Under the pieces are notes generated by a model. That model was given only the letters and a program-made list of their open reading frames with translations. It made no database searches and was not told the origin of the DNA. A stretch of 64,000 bases of DNA from Collinsella sp. GTDB lineage: Bacteria > Actinomycetota > Coriobacteriia > Coriobacteriales > Coriobacteriaceae. Positions 24,168 through 32,691 of this stretch are shown one piece after another; position 1 is the stretch's first letter; each line of letters begins with the position of its first letter. The stretch spans positions 120,510 to 184,509 of the forward strand of contig JAGZEK010000008.1 in assembly GCA_018368345.1 (NCBI GenBank), written 5' to 3'. A program made the translations under genes and the position numbers.

Positions 24168-25163
24168 ATGGCCGTTACTGCAAAACAGATCGCTGACCAG
24201 TTGGGAATTTCGGCAGCGGCCGTTTCCCTTGCACTTAACAATCGACGCGGCGTAAGCGAAAAAACACGGCAGCTGGTACTTAGCACCGCCGAAGCTCTAG
24301 GTTACGACTTTAGCAAGATTAAGTTCGAGCGCCAAAAGAGCGGAACCGTTGCCTTGGTTGCCTTTAACCGGCGCCGCATCTTTGCGCGCCCCTTCTTCGC
24401 CGATATGCTCGCCGGAGTCGAAGGCGCCCTTAGACACGCGGGATTCTCGTTTTCGCTGGTGAACTACTCACCGTTCGAAAACACTCAGCAACAGATCGCC
24501 GACATCGCCGAAGCGCAATATGATGGTGTCATCATCCTTGCAACCGAGATGTTCGAATCGGATTTTATGCCGTTTGCATCGCTGGACTGCCCTCTGCTGC
24601 TGTTGGACTCATGCATGAGCGCTGGGGTCGATACGGTCAAGATCGACAACGCCGCCAGCATGATGCTAGCCGTGCAGTACCTGCATTCGAAGTATGGATC
24701 TGTCCCCGGGCTGTTAACGACGCCCGTTACCGTGAGCAACTTCACCGAACGATGCTTCGCCTACGAACACGCCATCGGTCAGCTATCGGGCTCGGAAAAG
24801 TGCGGCATCATCCACGAACTCGCCGTCGCTCCAGATGAGGCATACGCCGACATGCTCGACATTATTGATTCGGGCGAACCCCTCGCCCAAAACTACGTCG
24901 CTGTCTTTGACGATATAGCTATTGGGGCCATGAAAGCCTTTATCGAGCGTGGTTATCGCGTGCCCGATGACGTACGCATCGTCGGCTTCGACAACAACGC
25001 CGGCGGAACCTACGTGCAGCCACAACTGACCACGCTCAATGTTCCTTCGGAGTATATGGGCGCCATCGCCGCACGGCGCCTCGTCGAGGTTATCGACGAG
25101 GCCGAACACCACCCGCTCAAGATCGAGCTGGGGGCATCGCTCATCAAGCGCCGTTCTGCCTAG
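24168..25163 (+). CDS. LacI-family transcriptional regulator of the esterase/hydrolase/PTS operon
   Basis: A 331-residue regulator. The start at 24168 gives the normal LacI N-terminus (VTAKQIADQLGISAAAVSLA) and has an AGGA upstream; the ATG at 24138 adds ten residues without support. The helix-turn-helix and hinge occupy about 1-55. The periplasmic-binding-like sensor domain (about 60-325) includes ALVAFNRRRIFARPFFADML, YDGVIILATEMF and DVRIVGFDNNAGG. It is divergent from the catabolic operon, so most likely its repressor, released by the imported sugar or its phosphate. Its stop overlaps that of the convergent LacI gene by 4 nt. Confidence 0.92.
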   Translation: MAVTAKQIADQLGISAAAVSLALNNRRGVSEKTRQLVLSTAEALGYDFSKIKFERQKSGTVALVAFNRRRIFARPFFADMLAGVEGALRHAGFSFSLVNYSPFENTQQQIADIAEAQYDGVIILATEMFESDFMPFASLDCPLLLLDSCMSAGVDTVKIDNAASMMLAVQYLHSKYGSVPGLLTTPVTVSNFTERCFAYEHAIGQLSGSEKCGIIHELAVAPDEAYADMLDIIDSGEPLAQNYVAVFDDIAIGAMKAFIERGYRVPDDVRIVGFDNNAGGTYVQPQLTTLNVPSEYMGAIAARRLVEVIDEAEHHPLKIELGASLIKRRSA

Positions 25164-26170
25164 AGCTCGCGCACGCTCTGGCGCTCGACAAAATAGGTCG
25201 AGACGGCCGTTTTGCAGGTATAGCTCTTGGGATTGCGGATGTTGCCCACCAGACGGCGCACCGCGATCTCGCCCACCTCGTGCTTGGGAACATGCACCGT
25301 GGTGAGCGGCGGGTTGGAGAAGGCGCCCACGGAAAGATCGTCGAAGCCAATCATCGAGACATCTTCGGGCACGCGAATGCTATGCTCACTCAACGCGCGC
25401 ATAGCACCTACGGCGAGCACGTCGTTCTCGGCAAAGAAAGCCGTCGGCAGATCGTCGTGCGAGACCGTATCGAGCCAAGCACCCATGTCGCGATAGGCGC
25501 CCTCGAGCGTGGTACCCAGGGTGAGGCGCCATGCCGGATTGGCCTCAAGGCCCGCATCCTCAAGCGCTTGGCGATAGCCGCGCTCGCGGTCCTTAAAGTT
25601 GCGGATGCGCAGGTCGCCTGCCAGATAGCCGATTTGCTTGTGACCCTTCTCGATAAGGTAATCCACGGCACGCAGCACCGAATCGGTGTTGGCAATGACT
25701 ACGGCATCAAAGTACTGGCGGTCGCTCCAGCCGTCAAGCACGATCAGGTGGGCGGCAGCGTTGGCGAACAAGGCATAGTCTTCCTCACCCAGCTCGGTAC
25801 CCATCAGCACGATAGCGGCGGATGGATCGGCGATCAGGCCCTCGACCTGCGGACGCACGGCGTCCAAGTCGCTAAAGTCGAGCGAGACAAAGCTCGTGCT
25901 CATACCGTGACGACGCGCCTGGCGCTCCACGCCCTCAATAACCGCGGGATGAAAGGTGCTCTCGTCCAGGATGGCGCCCGTCTTGCGCGCAAGCACAAAC
26001 TGGATGCTCTCGAGCTGCGTCGACTGCTGATAGCCAAGCGACTGCGCGCACTCCAGGATGACCTTGGCGGTCTCCTCACTCACGCTGCGCTTGCGGTTGA
26101 GCGCGTTGGACACGGTCGCAGGCGAAAAACCGGTGATGCGGCTGATCTCGCGAACACTTGCTTTGGCCAT
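25160..26170 (-). CDS. Second LacI-family transcriptional regulator
   Basis: A 336-residue regulator. The start at 26170 gives AKASVREISRITGFSPATVS, the usual LacI DNA-binding start, with AGGGGGA just upstream; the frame to 26251 has no support. The sensor domain holds YDAVVIANTDSVLRAVDYLI-like and VPEDVSMIGFDDLSVGAFSN patterns, the latter a family hallmark. It follows a GH1/PTS/antiterminator operon on the same strand with a 182-nt gap that has operator-like dyads. It may repress itself and a nearby sugar operon. The target is not certain. Confidence 0.9.
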   Translation of the reverse strand: MAKASVREISRITGFSPATVSNALNRKRSVSEETAKVILECAQSLGYQQSTQLESIQFVLARKTGAILDESTFHPAVIEGVERQARRHGMSTSFVSLDFSDLDAVRPQVEGLIADPSAAIVLMGTELGEEDYALFANAAAHLIVLDGWSDRQYFDAVVIANTDSVLRAVDYLIEKGHKQIGYLAGDLRIRNFKDRERGYRQALEDAGLEANPAWRLTLGTTLEGAYRDMGAWLDTVSHDDLPTAFFAENDVLAVGAMRALSEHSIRVPEDVSMIGFDDLSVGAFSNPPLTTVHVPKHEVGEIAVRRLVGNIRNPKSYTCKTAVSTYFVERQSVREL

Positions 26171-26252
26171 CGTTCCCCCTAGCATCGGTCGCGGCCGAGC
26201 ATCGTGGCTTGACCGCCCCGTGGCTCGGCAACTAAACGACCGCAAATTCAAT

Positions 26253-26288
26253 CTAAACAGAAGAGTAAATGTTTATTAGCTAGTTTAG
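26253..26288. promoter_or_regulatory. Operator-like dyads upstream of the second LacI gene
   Basis: CTAAAC (26253-26258) and GTTTAG (26283-26288) flank TAAATGTTTA, itself nearly symmetric, in an AT-rich stretch 80-120 nt upstream of the regulator start. This may be an autoregulatory site. Confidence 0.35.
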
Positions 26289-26352
26289 CCTGTTGTCAAG
26301 CAAAGTGGCGCGACTATTCCCCCAACGAGCGCATTTGTCCATCTTAACGTTA

Positions 26353-27771
26353 TTACGCAAGGTCTTCGCCATTGCTTGCTATTACGCGTCGGTACCATTC
26401 GAAGCTTTTCTTTTTACGTCTCTCAAACGAGCCCGCACCGCTATCGTCTCGATCGACATAGATAAACCCGTAGCGCTTACGCATCTGTCCTGTGGCGACC
26501 GAAACCAAATCGATCGGGCCCCAACAGGTATATCCCATGAGTTCCACCCCGTCGAGCTCGACGGTCTCCCTCATCGCCTCGATGTGGGCCCGCAGGTATT
26601 CAACTCGATAGTCGTCTTCTATTTCACCCGAATCTTCCGGCACATCAGGAGCACCCAAACCGTTTTCGACGATGAACAGCGGCTTTTGATAGCGATCCCA
26701 GATTTCATTCATGGTGACGCGCAGCCCTTTGGGGTCGATAAACCTCCCCCAAGGCTCCTGTTTTAGATACGGATTAGGCGCCGAGCGAAGAAGGTTCGAA
26801 TCGAACTGACCTTCCGCATGCGCTTTTGCGACGCGCGTCGAGTAATACGAAAACGAGACGAAATCGACCAGGTTTGCAGCCAGTACTTCGCGGTCATCAT
26901 CCCGATAGGGCACCTCAAAACCATGGCGGGCGTATTCCTTGAGAACATAGCTCGGGTACGCACCGCGCACCTGGACGTCGGTAAACATGTAATGGCTGCG
27001 ATTCTCAGCCTGCGCAGCCAGCACATCGTCCGGATCACATGTAGCCGGATAGAAGACACCTGCGTTGAGCATGCAACCGATCTTCGCCCCAGGGCACAGT
27101 TCATGACACGCCCCGACCGCACGGGCGCTCGCAACCAATACATGGTGCACGGCCGTGTGAACCGTTGCATAGCGATTCTCCCCTTGCTCGAAGATGATCC
27201 CCGCCGCCATAAAGCACGCCTGCGTCATGATGTTGATCTCGTTAAAGGTCAGCCAATAATTGACCAATCCCCGATAGCGCTCGAACACGGTACGCGAATA
27301 TCGCTCGAACAGGTCGACCAACCTGCGATCGCGCCATCCGCCATACGCATCGACGAGATGCATGGGGACATCATAGTGGTTGAGCGTCACCAAAGGCTCA
27401 ATGTCATGCGCGCGACACGTCCTAAAAACATCCTCGTAAAAGGCAAGGCCTTCTTCATTGGGCTCGGCTTCGTCTCCTTTGGGAAAAATGCGGCTCCAGG
27501 CGATTGATAAGCGCAGGCATTTAAAACCCATCTGGGCAAACAGTTCAATATCCTGCTTGTACCTATGGTAAAAATCAATGCCCTTGCGAGCGGGATAGAA
27601 GCTGTCGGGTGCCAACGCACGCGGATCAAGGTCTCCCCGCATGACGTCCATGCGTTGATCGCCAAACGGCAGCATGTCGGAATTGGCTAAACCGCGACCG
27701 CCTTCGTTCCATCCTCCCTCGCACTGGTTTGCAGCCAGAGCCCCGCCCCATAAAAAATCTTCTCTAAACAT
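26353..27771 (-). CDS. GH1 6-phospho-beta-glucosidase of the beta-glucoside operon
   Basis: A 472-residue enzyme. The start at 27771 (FREDFLWGGALAANQCEGGW) has AAAGGA upstream; 43 extra residues in the longer frame are unrelated to the family. Acid/base E178 is in WLTFNEIN and the nucleophile in LFIVENGLGAPD. The phosphate-binding motif V-A-T-G-Q-M-R-K-R-Y-G-F-I-Y-V-D indicates 6-phospho-glucosides. It is last in the antiterminator, PTS IIBC, GH1 operon and would hydrolyse the phospho-glucoside imported by that PTS. It is a paralogue of the gene at 10.5-11.9 kb. Confidence 0.94.
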   Translation of the reverse strand: MFREDFLWGGALAANQCEGGWNEGGRGLANSDMLPFGDQRMDVMRGDLDPRALAPDSFYPARKGIDFYHRYKQDIELFAQMGFKCLRLSIAWSRIFPKGDEAEPNEEGLAFYEDVFRTCRAHDIEPLVTLNHYDVPMHLVDAYGGWRDRRLVDLFERYSRTVFERYRGLVNYWLTFNEINIMTQACFMAAGIIFEQGENRYATVHTAVHHVLVASARAVGACHELCPGAKIGCMLNAGVFYPATCDPDDVLAAQAENRSHYMFTDVQVRGAYPSYVLKEYARHGFEVPYRDDDREVLAANLVDFVSFSYYSTRVAKAHAEGQFDSNLLRSAPNPYLKQEPWGRFIDPKGLRVTMNEIWDRYQKPLFIVENGLGAPDVPEDSGEIEDDYRVEYLRAHIEAMRETVELDGVELMGYTCWGPIDLVSVATGQMRKRYGFIYVDRDDSGAGSFERRKKKSFEWYRRVIASNGEDLA

Positions 27772-27917
27772 TATGGTGTCGTCCTTTCTATCAAATTCCC
27801 GGCCCACACTGTCGAACGCAACGGACTCGGCAAGTGCCGCGCAACAGCACAGTACCGTTGCGCGGCCAAGGGGTCGGACCGCGCAACGGCTGGGGAGCAT
27901 ATTTGTGTAGTAGCCTC

Positions 27918-29366
27918 TTATGCCTCGACGGATTCAACGGCCTCAGAATCGCCGCTCTTGGACTTCAACGGCATCTTCTCCTGTCCTTCAAATCCAAAAA
28001 TCATCGCCAACGCAAACGTCACGGCACCGCCAGCAAGACACCCGATGGTGCCAGGGATGATATCCTGAGCAAACATGAGCACGTTCATCCATGGGAAACC
28101 AACGCCAGTGAAGATATAGACGTTGGCATGAAGAAGGCTTACCAGCAGACCACCGACAGCACCACCAATCATGTTCCAGGCAAGAGCCTTCTTGTCGCGA
28201 AACAGGATGCCGTAGATGATGGGCTCACTCACGCGACCGAAGGCATAGGTGATGAACAAGTTCCAGCCCGTGGCTCGACTCTCCTTGCCCTTAGCGCGCA
28301 GGCCATAGGCGAGCGCGATGGCAAGCGTGGTGTAGGCTACAACCGCGGTGCCGGGGTATAAGATGGCGTCGTAACCGTTCTGGAGCGCGGCGGGCAATAT
28401 GGCGGTATAGATCGGCACGTGCATGCCGGTGGCGATGATCAGATTCCAGAATGCGCCGATAACCGCGGTCGCAGCGGGACCGGCAACAGAGGCGAGCCAA
28501 ATGATGAAATCGGCCACAAGGCCCATGACAAATTGGACGGCAGGGCCGCAGAGGCACAGCGCGACCGGCAACATCACGAGCACCGTACCCACGGGTACGA
28601 TCAGAATGCGCAACATATCAGGCGAGATCTTCTTAAAGAAGCGCTCAACATAGGACTGGGCCCAGGTGATCAAGATGACCGGAAGAACAGCCTGGGTGTA
28701 GTTGACGAGCTGCATGGGGATGCCGAAGACGCTGAAAGGCTTTCCGTCCTCAACAATAGCGAGCATGTCGGGATAAATCATCACAACAGCGATGAGCAGT
28801 GCCAGCACAGGACTCGTTTTGAACTTCTTAGCCGAGCTATAGGCGGCAAACACCGGGAAGTAGTAATACGCCGCATCGCCCACCAGGGAAAGGATCCGAT
28901 ACAGGTCGCTCGTTTCGGACATAAAACCGGCGCCTTCGGGCCCAAACAGAATAACGAGCATCTTGAAGATACCGGCGACACAAAAGATCGGAAGGATCGG
29001 GGTGATAGCGCCGCTCACGGCATCGAGCAGCTGATTGAAGAGGTGCTTGGGCGCCAAGCGCTCCTTCCAGCTAAGCTGAGGGCCATCGAGTTCCTCGTCA
29101 ATTGATACCGTGACCTCGAATCCGCCCTGCTTACAAACCTCGTCGTAGACCTTGTCGACCGTGGGCCCGACCACCAGCTGCACCTGCCCTCCGGCGTGCA
29201 CGACGCTGATGATAGACGAGATGTCCTCAAGCTTCTCATCATTCGAGAGGCTTTCATCCTTGAGGTTGAAGCGCAGGCGCGTCATGCAATGCGTAACCGA
29301 AGCCACGTTTTCCGCCCCGCCCACAGTGGAGAGAATCTGCTCTGCCACCTTTTTGTAATTTGCCAT
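27918..29366 (-). CDS. PTS beta-glucoside-type IIBC component, IIA domain absent
   Basis: A 482-residue protein. The IIB domain (about 1-85) carries the phospho-Cys in ASVTHCMTRLRFNLKD. A IIC membrane domain follows (about 110-460, roughly ten helices; NLIIATGMHVPIYTAILPAA, GRVSEPIIYGILFRD). BglF-type proteins often end in a IIA domain; this one stops after a short acidic tail, so IIA must come from another gene. Two adjacent ATGs are possible; I prefer 29366 because AGGAG is better spaced. It lies between a BglG/LicT-type antiterminator and a GH1 enzyme. Confidence 0.93.
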   Translation of the reverse strand: MANYKKVAEQILSTVGGAENVASVTHCMTRLRFNLKDESLSNDEKLEDISSIISVVHAGGQVQLVVGPTVDKVYDEVCKQGGFEVTVSIDEELDGPQLSWKERLAPKHLFNQLLDAVSGAITPILPIFCVAGIFKMLVILFGPEGAGFMSETSDLYRILSLVGDAAYYYFPVFAAYSSAKKFKTSPVLALLIAVVMIYPDMLAIVEDGKPFSVFGIPMQLVNYTQAVLPVILITWAQSYVERFFKKISPDMLRILIVPVGTVLVMLPVALCLCGPAVQFVMGLVADFIIWLASVAGPAATAVIGAFWNLIIATGMHVPIYTAILPAALQNGYDAILYPGTAVVAYTTLAIALAYGLRAKGKESRATGWNLFITYAFGRVSEPIIYGILFRDKKALAWNMIGGAVGGLLVSLLHANVYIFTGVGFPWMNVLMFAQDIIPGTIGCLAGGAVTFALAMIFGFEGQEKMPLKSKSGDSEAVESVEA

Positions 29367-29436
29367 CATTGGCTCCTTTGCACAATCTTGGCTTACTGTT
29401 CGAATCGGCAAAGGTCATGCCCCGAATGGCTACGGG

Positions 29437-30276
29437 TTACAATCCTTTTTTGGAGATGATCCGGTTGAGATGGATCATCAGATAGAGTTCCTCCTCCTCG
29501 GAGAGCGTGGCGTCCCACGTTTCACGACAATAGGAACCGATATGCTTCACGCACTCTGCCAACTGCGGAAACTCCTCACGAAAGTTCTTGTACATCTGCA
29601 TGTTGGCGCTGTTCAGCGACTCGCCGGCTTGAATGCGCTTGAACAGGTACCGCAGATGCGTGGCGAAGCGGGTGAAATCGTAGGAATCGCGGTCAACGAT
29701 GATGCGAAAATCACTCTCGACGATCTCAGTGACATCTTCTAGCATATCGTCAAACTGCTTGGTGGGTTTGCTCGCGGTCTCGATGGCCTGAACAACCCGC
29801 GCATTGACGAGATTCATGGCAATGCTGGCAATCTCTTCTTTGGGAAGTCGTTCACCAAGCTCCTTTTCGAGCCTCATAACGATAAACTGCGCCGCTTTGT
29901 ATTCCTTAGGATATGTCTCGCGCACTTCATAGGCGAGAGGCATCGCAATACGAAAACCCTTTTGCGCGCGCTCCACCGCAAATGACAGGTGATCGGCCAT
30001 GAACAATGTCGCCTTGGTCGACAGATCATAGGGCAGCTCGTTGGCGACGATGTCCATCACCTTGGCCGTGAACATCACGATCTCAGAAGGAAGGTCGCGC
30101 ATGACGTCCTGCCCTTTGGGGTCGATGTCATAAAACGTATGCTCAATCTTAGAGAGCGGCAGCTCGCGGGGAAATTCTCCCCCAAACCCGACGCCCCTGC
30201 CCATGGCGATCACGTCGCGCCCCTGCCCGTCGCGGCAAAGAACGGCATTGTTGTTGAGCTTTTTAATCGCAAGCAT
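29437..30276 (-). CDS. BglG/LicT-family transcriptional antiterminator
   Basis: A 279-residue protein with an RNA-binding CAT domain (1-56; AIKKLNNNAVLCRDGQGRD) and two PTS-regulation domains (about 65-170 and 171-279). Expected phospho-histidines: PRD1 has H96 in FMADHLSFA, but its second site is Asn (N155 in SIAMNLVNA, where relatives have His). PRD2 has H207 in FATHLRYL and H269 in YLMIHLNRI. AGGAGG precedes the ATG. It would bind the two RAT sites in the leader just upstream and let transcription pass the terminator when beta-glucoside is present. It is the first gene of the operon. Confidence 0.95.
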   Translation of the reverse strand: MLAIKKLNNNAVLCRDGQGRDVIAMGRGVGFGGEFPRELPLSKIEHTFYDIDPKGQDVMRDLPSEIVMFTAKVMDIVANELPYDLSTKATLFMADHLSFAVERAQKGFRIAMPLAYEVRETYPKEYKAAQFIVMRLEKELGERLPKEEIASIAMNLVNARVVQAIETASKPTKQFDDMLEDVTEIVESDFRIIVDRDSYDFTRFATHLRYLFKRIQAGESLNSANMQMYKNFREEFPQLAECVKHIGSYCRETWDATLSEEEELYLMIHLNRIISKKGL

Positions 30277-30301
30277 TATTGAACCTCCTTTCGGAATTAT
30301 C

Positions 30302-30365
30302 AAAAAGAAAAGGCATGACTGCAAATAGCCGAGCTATCGCGGTCATGCCTTACCAGTAACAATCC
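30302..30365 (-). promoter_or_regulatory. RAT antiterminator site overlapping a terminator
   Basis: On the minus strand GGATTGTTACTGGTAAGGC begins at 30365 and matches the start of the ribonucleic antiterminator consensus. It runs into a terminator whose stem AAGGCATGAC/GTCATGCCTT ends in TTCTTTTT at 30302. This is classic LicT/BglG control of the downstream antiterminator-PTS-GH1 operon. Confidence 0.85.
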
Positions 30366-30397
30366 GTTGTATCGAGGCGCGGGCATGCCTCCCTAGA

Positions 30398-30408
30398 AGT
30401 AACAATCC
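30398..30408 (-). promoter_or_regulatory. Second, upstream RAT half
   Basis: A further GGATTGTTACT begins at 30408 (minus strand), 43 nt upstream of the first, followed by TCTAGGGAGGCATGCC. It has no T-rich terminator of its own, so the two may act together or compete for pairing with the GCATGCC arm. Confidence 0.6.
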
Positions 30409-30536
30409 GCGCAGCAAAGAATGATAGCCCATATCTTCGCGGGGAGCACCGTCCACAGCCGACCAACGGTAGCATATCGTCCGTGAACGGTTTTGGAAGC
30501 GTTGAAACGATTGGGAGGCCGTCTCAATCTTGCGGA

Positions 30537-31511
30537 TCAGCCAAGGACACGGGCCATACGTGTCTTGAACTCGGACAGGAAGCGCGGGACATCCACGGTC
30601 AGCGCCACAAGCGCACTCTTGTCCGGATCGGACAGGCGGTGCTCATCGCAAATGGTGCGGCCGCGATACTCGCCCAGCAGATCAACACGCAGATTGCAGC
30701 CGAGCGCACCTACGAGCGTGGGGTCGATCGCCACGGCAACGGCCAACGGATCGTGCAGCGCACAACCACCCAGGTAGGGTGCGTTCATCTCGTACGAGCC
30801 AATGTAGTGCTCGACCATGCTAGCAAATGCGCAGCCCGCCATGGTGCCCGAGCCCGTCCAACCGGCAATGTCGCGGCGCGTGAGCACCACGCGATGCGTC
30901 ACGTCCAGGCCCACCATGGTGAGCTTGCGGCCCGAGCGCAGCACGGCATCGGCCGCCTCGGGATCGCTTGCCATGTTGGCCTCGGCACCCGCACTCACGT
31001 TACCGGGCACGGTCAGGGCACCGCCCATTACCACCACGCGGCCGATAGACATCACCGCCGCCGCATCGCGCTCCAGGGCAAGCGCCAGGTTGGAGAGCGG
31101 GCCGGTCGCTACGTAGACCAGATCGGGACCATAGGTGCGCGCGGCATCGATCAGATAATCGACCGCAGCGTTGCCGTCAGCCGACGTCGCCCCCACCGGC
31201 TCGTACGGCGACGCGGGCACGCTCGCCCCGCCAATGCCGTTCTTGCCGTGGATGAGCGTGGTGGACGCCGGCGGCGTATAGGGCTCAGTCGCCTGCAGAG
31301 GACGGTCGGCACCCAGGTACACCGGAACCTCGGGGCGACCCAGCAGATCGAGCACCGCCAGGCAATTGTGCGCCGACTGCTCGACGCGCACGTTGCCAAA
31401 GCACGTGGTGATGCCCACGAGCTCCACCTCGGGGCTCGCGATGGCATAGGCCAGCGCCATCGCATCGTCAACACCCATATCCAGATCAAGGATCAGCTTC
31501 TTGATTGCCAT
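30537..31511 (-). CDS. Ribonucleoside hydrolase (IUNH family)
   Basis: A 324-residue enzyme splitting nucleosides into base and ribose. The Ca2+-binding Asp cluster is in ILDLDMGVDDAMAL (family DxDxxxDD). The conserved ATGPLSNLALAL segment and GGCALHDPLAVAVAIDP, which carries the usual His and Asp, are present. It lies 30 nt downstream of ribokinase, so the pair makes ribose 5-phosphate from nucleosides. Specificity (purine or pyrimidine) cannot be read from the sequence. Confidence 0.94.
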   Translation of the reverse strand: MAIKKLILDLDMGVDDAMALAYAIASPEVELVGITTCFGNVRVEQSAHNCLAVLDLLGRPEVPVYLGADRPLQATEPYTPPASTTLIHGKNGIGGASVPASPYEPVGATSADGNAAVDYLIDAARTYGPDLVYVATGPLSNLALALERDAAAVMSIGRVVVMGGALTVPGNVSAGAEANMASDPEAADAVLRSGRKLTMVGLDVTHRVVLTRRDIAGWTGSGTMAGCAFASMVEHYIGSYEMNAPYLGGCALHDPLAVAVAIDPTLVGALGCNLRVDLLGEYRGRTICDEHRLSDPDKSALVALTVDVPRFLSEFKTRMARVLG

Positions 31512-31541
31512 TGTTCTACTCCGCTTCTCCGTCTTTATCGT

Positions 31542-32504
31542 TTAACCAAACCAATGTTCAACTTCGGCGCGCGTGGGGATCGACTGCTGCGCGCCCAAGC
31601 GCGACACCGTCACCGCCGAGGCGCGAGCGCCCGCCGCCATGCACTCAAAGAGCGGCAGGCCCTCCAGACGAGCCGCCGCCAACGCGCCGATAAACGTATC
31701 GCCGGCGGCCGTGGTATCGACTACCGTGCTCGAAAGTGCCGGCATGCGCAGCAGCTCACCGTCATCGCCGAGCGTAACCGAGCCGGCACCACCCAGCGTG
31801 ATGACCGCAGCTCCGGCGCCCTTGTCGAGCAGCGCATTGAGCGCGGCGACGCAACTCGCATCATCCGTGGGCAGAATGCCCGTCAGCGCCTGGCACTCGG
31901 TCTCGTTGGGACAGACCAGGTCGACCGCAGGCCAGACCTCCGCAGGCAGCTCGCAGGCGGGCGCTGGATTAAAGACCGTATAGAACCCCAGCTCGTGAGC
32001 GCAAACAAGCGCCTCGGCCGTCGCCGCAAGGTCACATTCGCCCTGGGCGATAAAGACGCTTCCGGCAGCCGGGGCAATCTTGCTGGCGTCGCCGTCGAGC
32101 TCATCGGCCACCAGACGCCTCAGCGCGCAGGCGACGTCCTCGCCCGTAAGCGCATGATTGGCTCCCGGCGACAGCACGATGCGGTTGTCGCCCTCACAGC
32201 GAATGATGGTCGCCGTTCCCGTCTCCACATCATCGCGACGCGCCACAAAGTCACAGTTCACGCCAGTATCTTGGAGCCCCGCCACGAGCGACATGCCAAA
32301 TGCGTCACAGCCGACCGCGCCGATCATGTGCGTGCACGCGCCCATACGCGCGGCGGCGACGGCCTGGTTGGCGCCCTTGCCACCGGCATTGGCGATAAAA
32401 CCGCTGCCACCGACTGTCTCGCCCGCGCGCGGCATGCGCTCGCACGCCACCGAAAGGTCCATGTTCATGCTGCCGAACACCGCAACGATGCCGCGATCTG
32501 CCAT
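31542..32504 (-). CDS. rbsK: Ribokinase
   Basis: A 320-residue PfkB-family kinase. The start at 32504 (ADRGIVAVFGSMNMDLSVAC) has AGGAGG upstream; the frame to 32633 adds an unrelated leader. Family signatures are GSGFIANAGGKGANQAVAAA and, near the C-terminus, DTTAAGDTFIGALAAA with the catalytic Asp (A-G-D). Ribose is the expected substrate because of the downstream nucleoside hydrolase. No transporter adjoins, so nucleosides may come from turnover or a distant permease. Deoxyribokinase is the main alternative. Confidence 0.9.
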   Translation of the reverse strand: MADRGIVAVFGSMNMDLSVACERMPRAGETVGGSGFIANAGGKGANQAVAAARMGACTHMIGAVGCDAFGMSLVAGLQDTGVNCDFVARRDDVETGTATIIRCEGDNRIVLSPGANHALTGEDVACALRRLVADELDGDASKIAPAAGSVFIAQGECDLAATAEALVCAHELGFYTVFNPAPACELPAEVWPAVDLVCPNETECQALTGILPTDDASCVAALNALLDKGAGAAVITLGGAGSVTLGDDGELLRMPALSSTVVDTTAAGDTFIGALAAARLEGLPLFECMAAGARASAVTVSRLGAQQSIPTRAEVEHWFG

Positions 32505-32691
32505 GGAAACCTCCTCGTCTTCAGGCTTTGCGCCCACCGTCGACCAACGATTGTGCGCTCTCGCACCCCCTATAACTTTAGTCCACTTTGATGTGGACGC
32601 GCGCTTGAGCTTGCGCCAGCAGCAAGCATTCACAGGAGCAGGCAGCTACAATGAATACGTGCTGATTATTCTCGTCATTGGATGATGTTTT

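Noticed and set aside
29436..29445. GGATTGTAAC at the antiterminator stop codon, resembling a third RAT
   Set aside because: One base off the core, it contains the stop codon, and no terminator hairpin follows.
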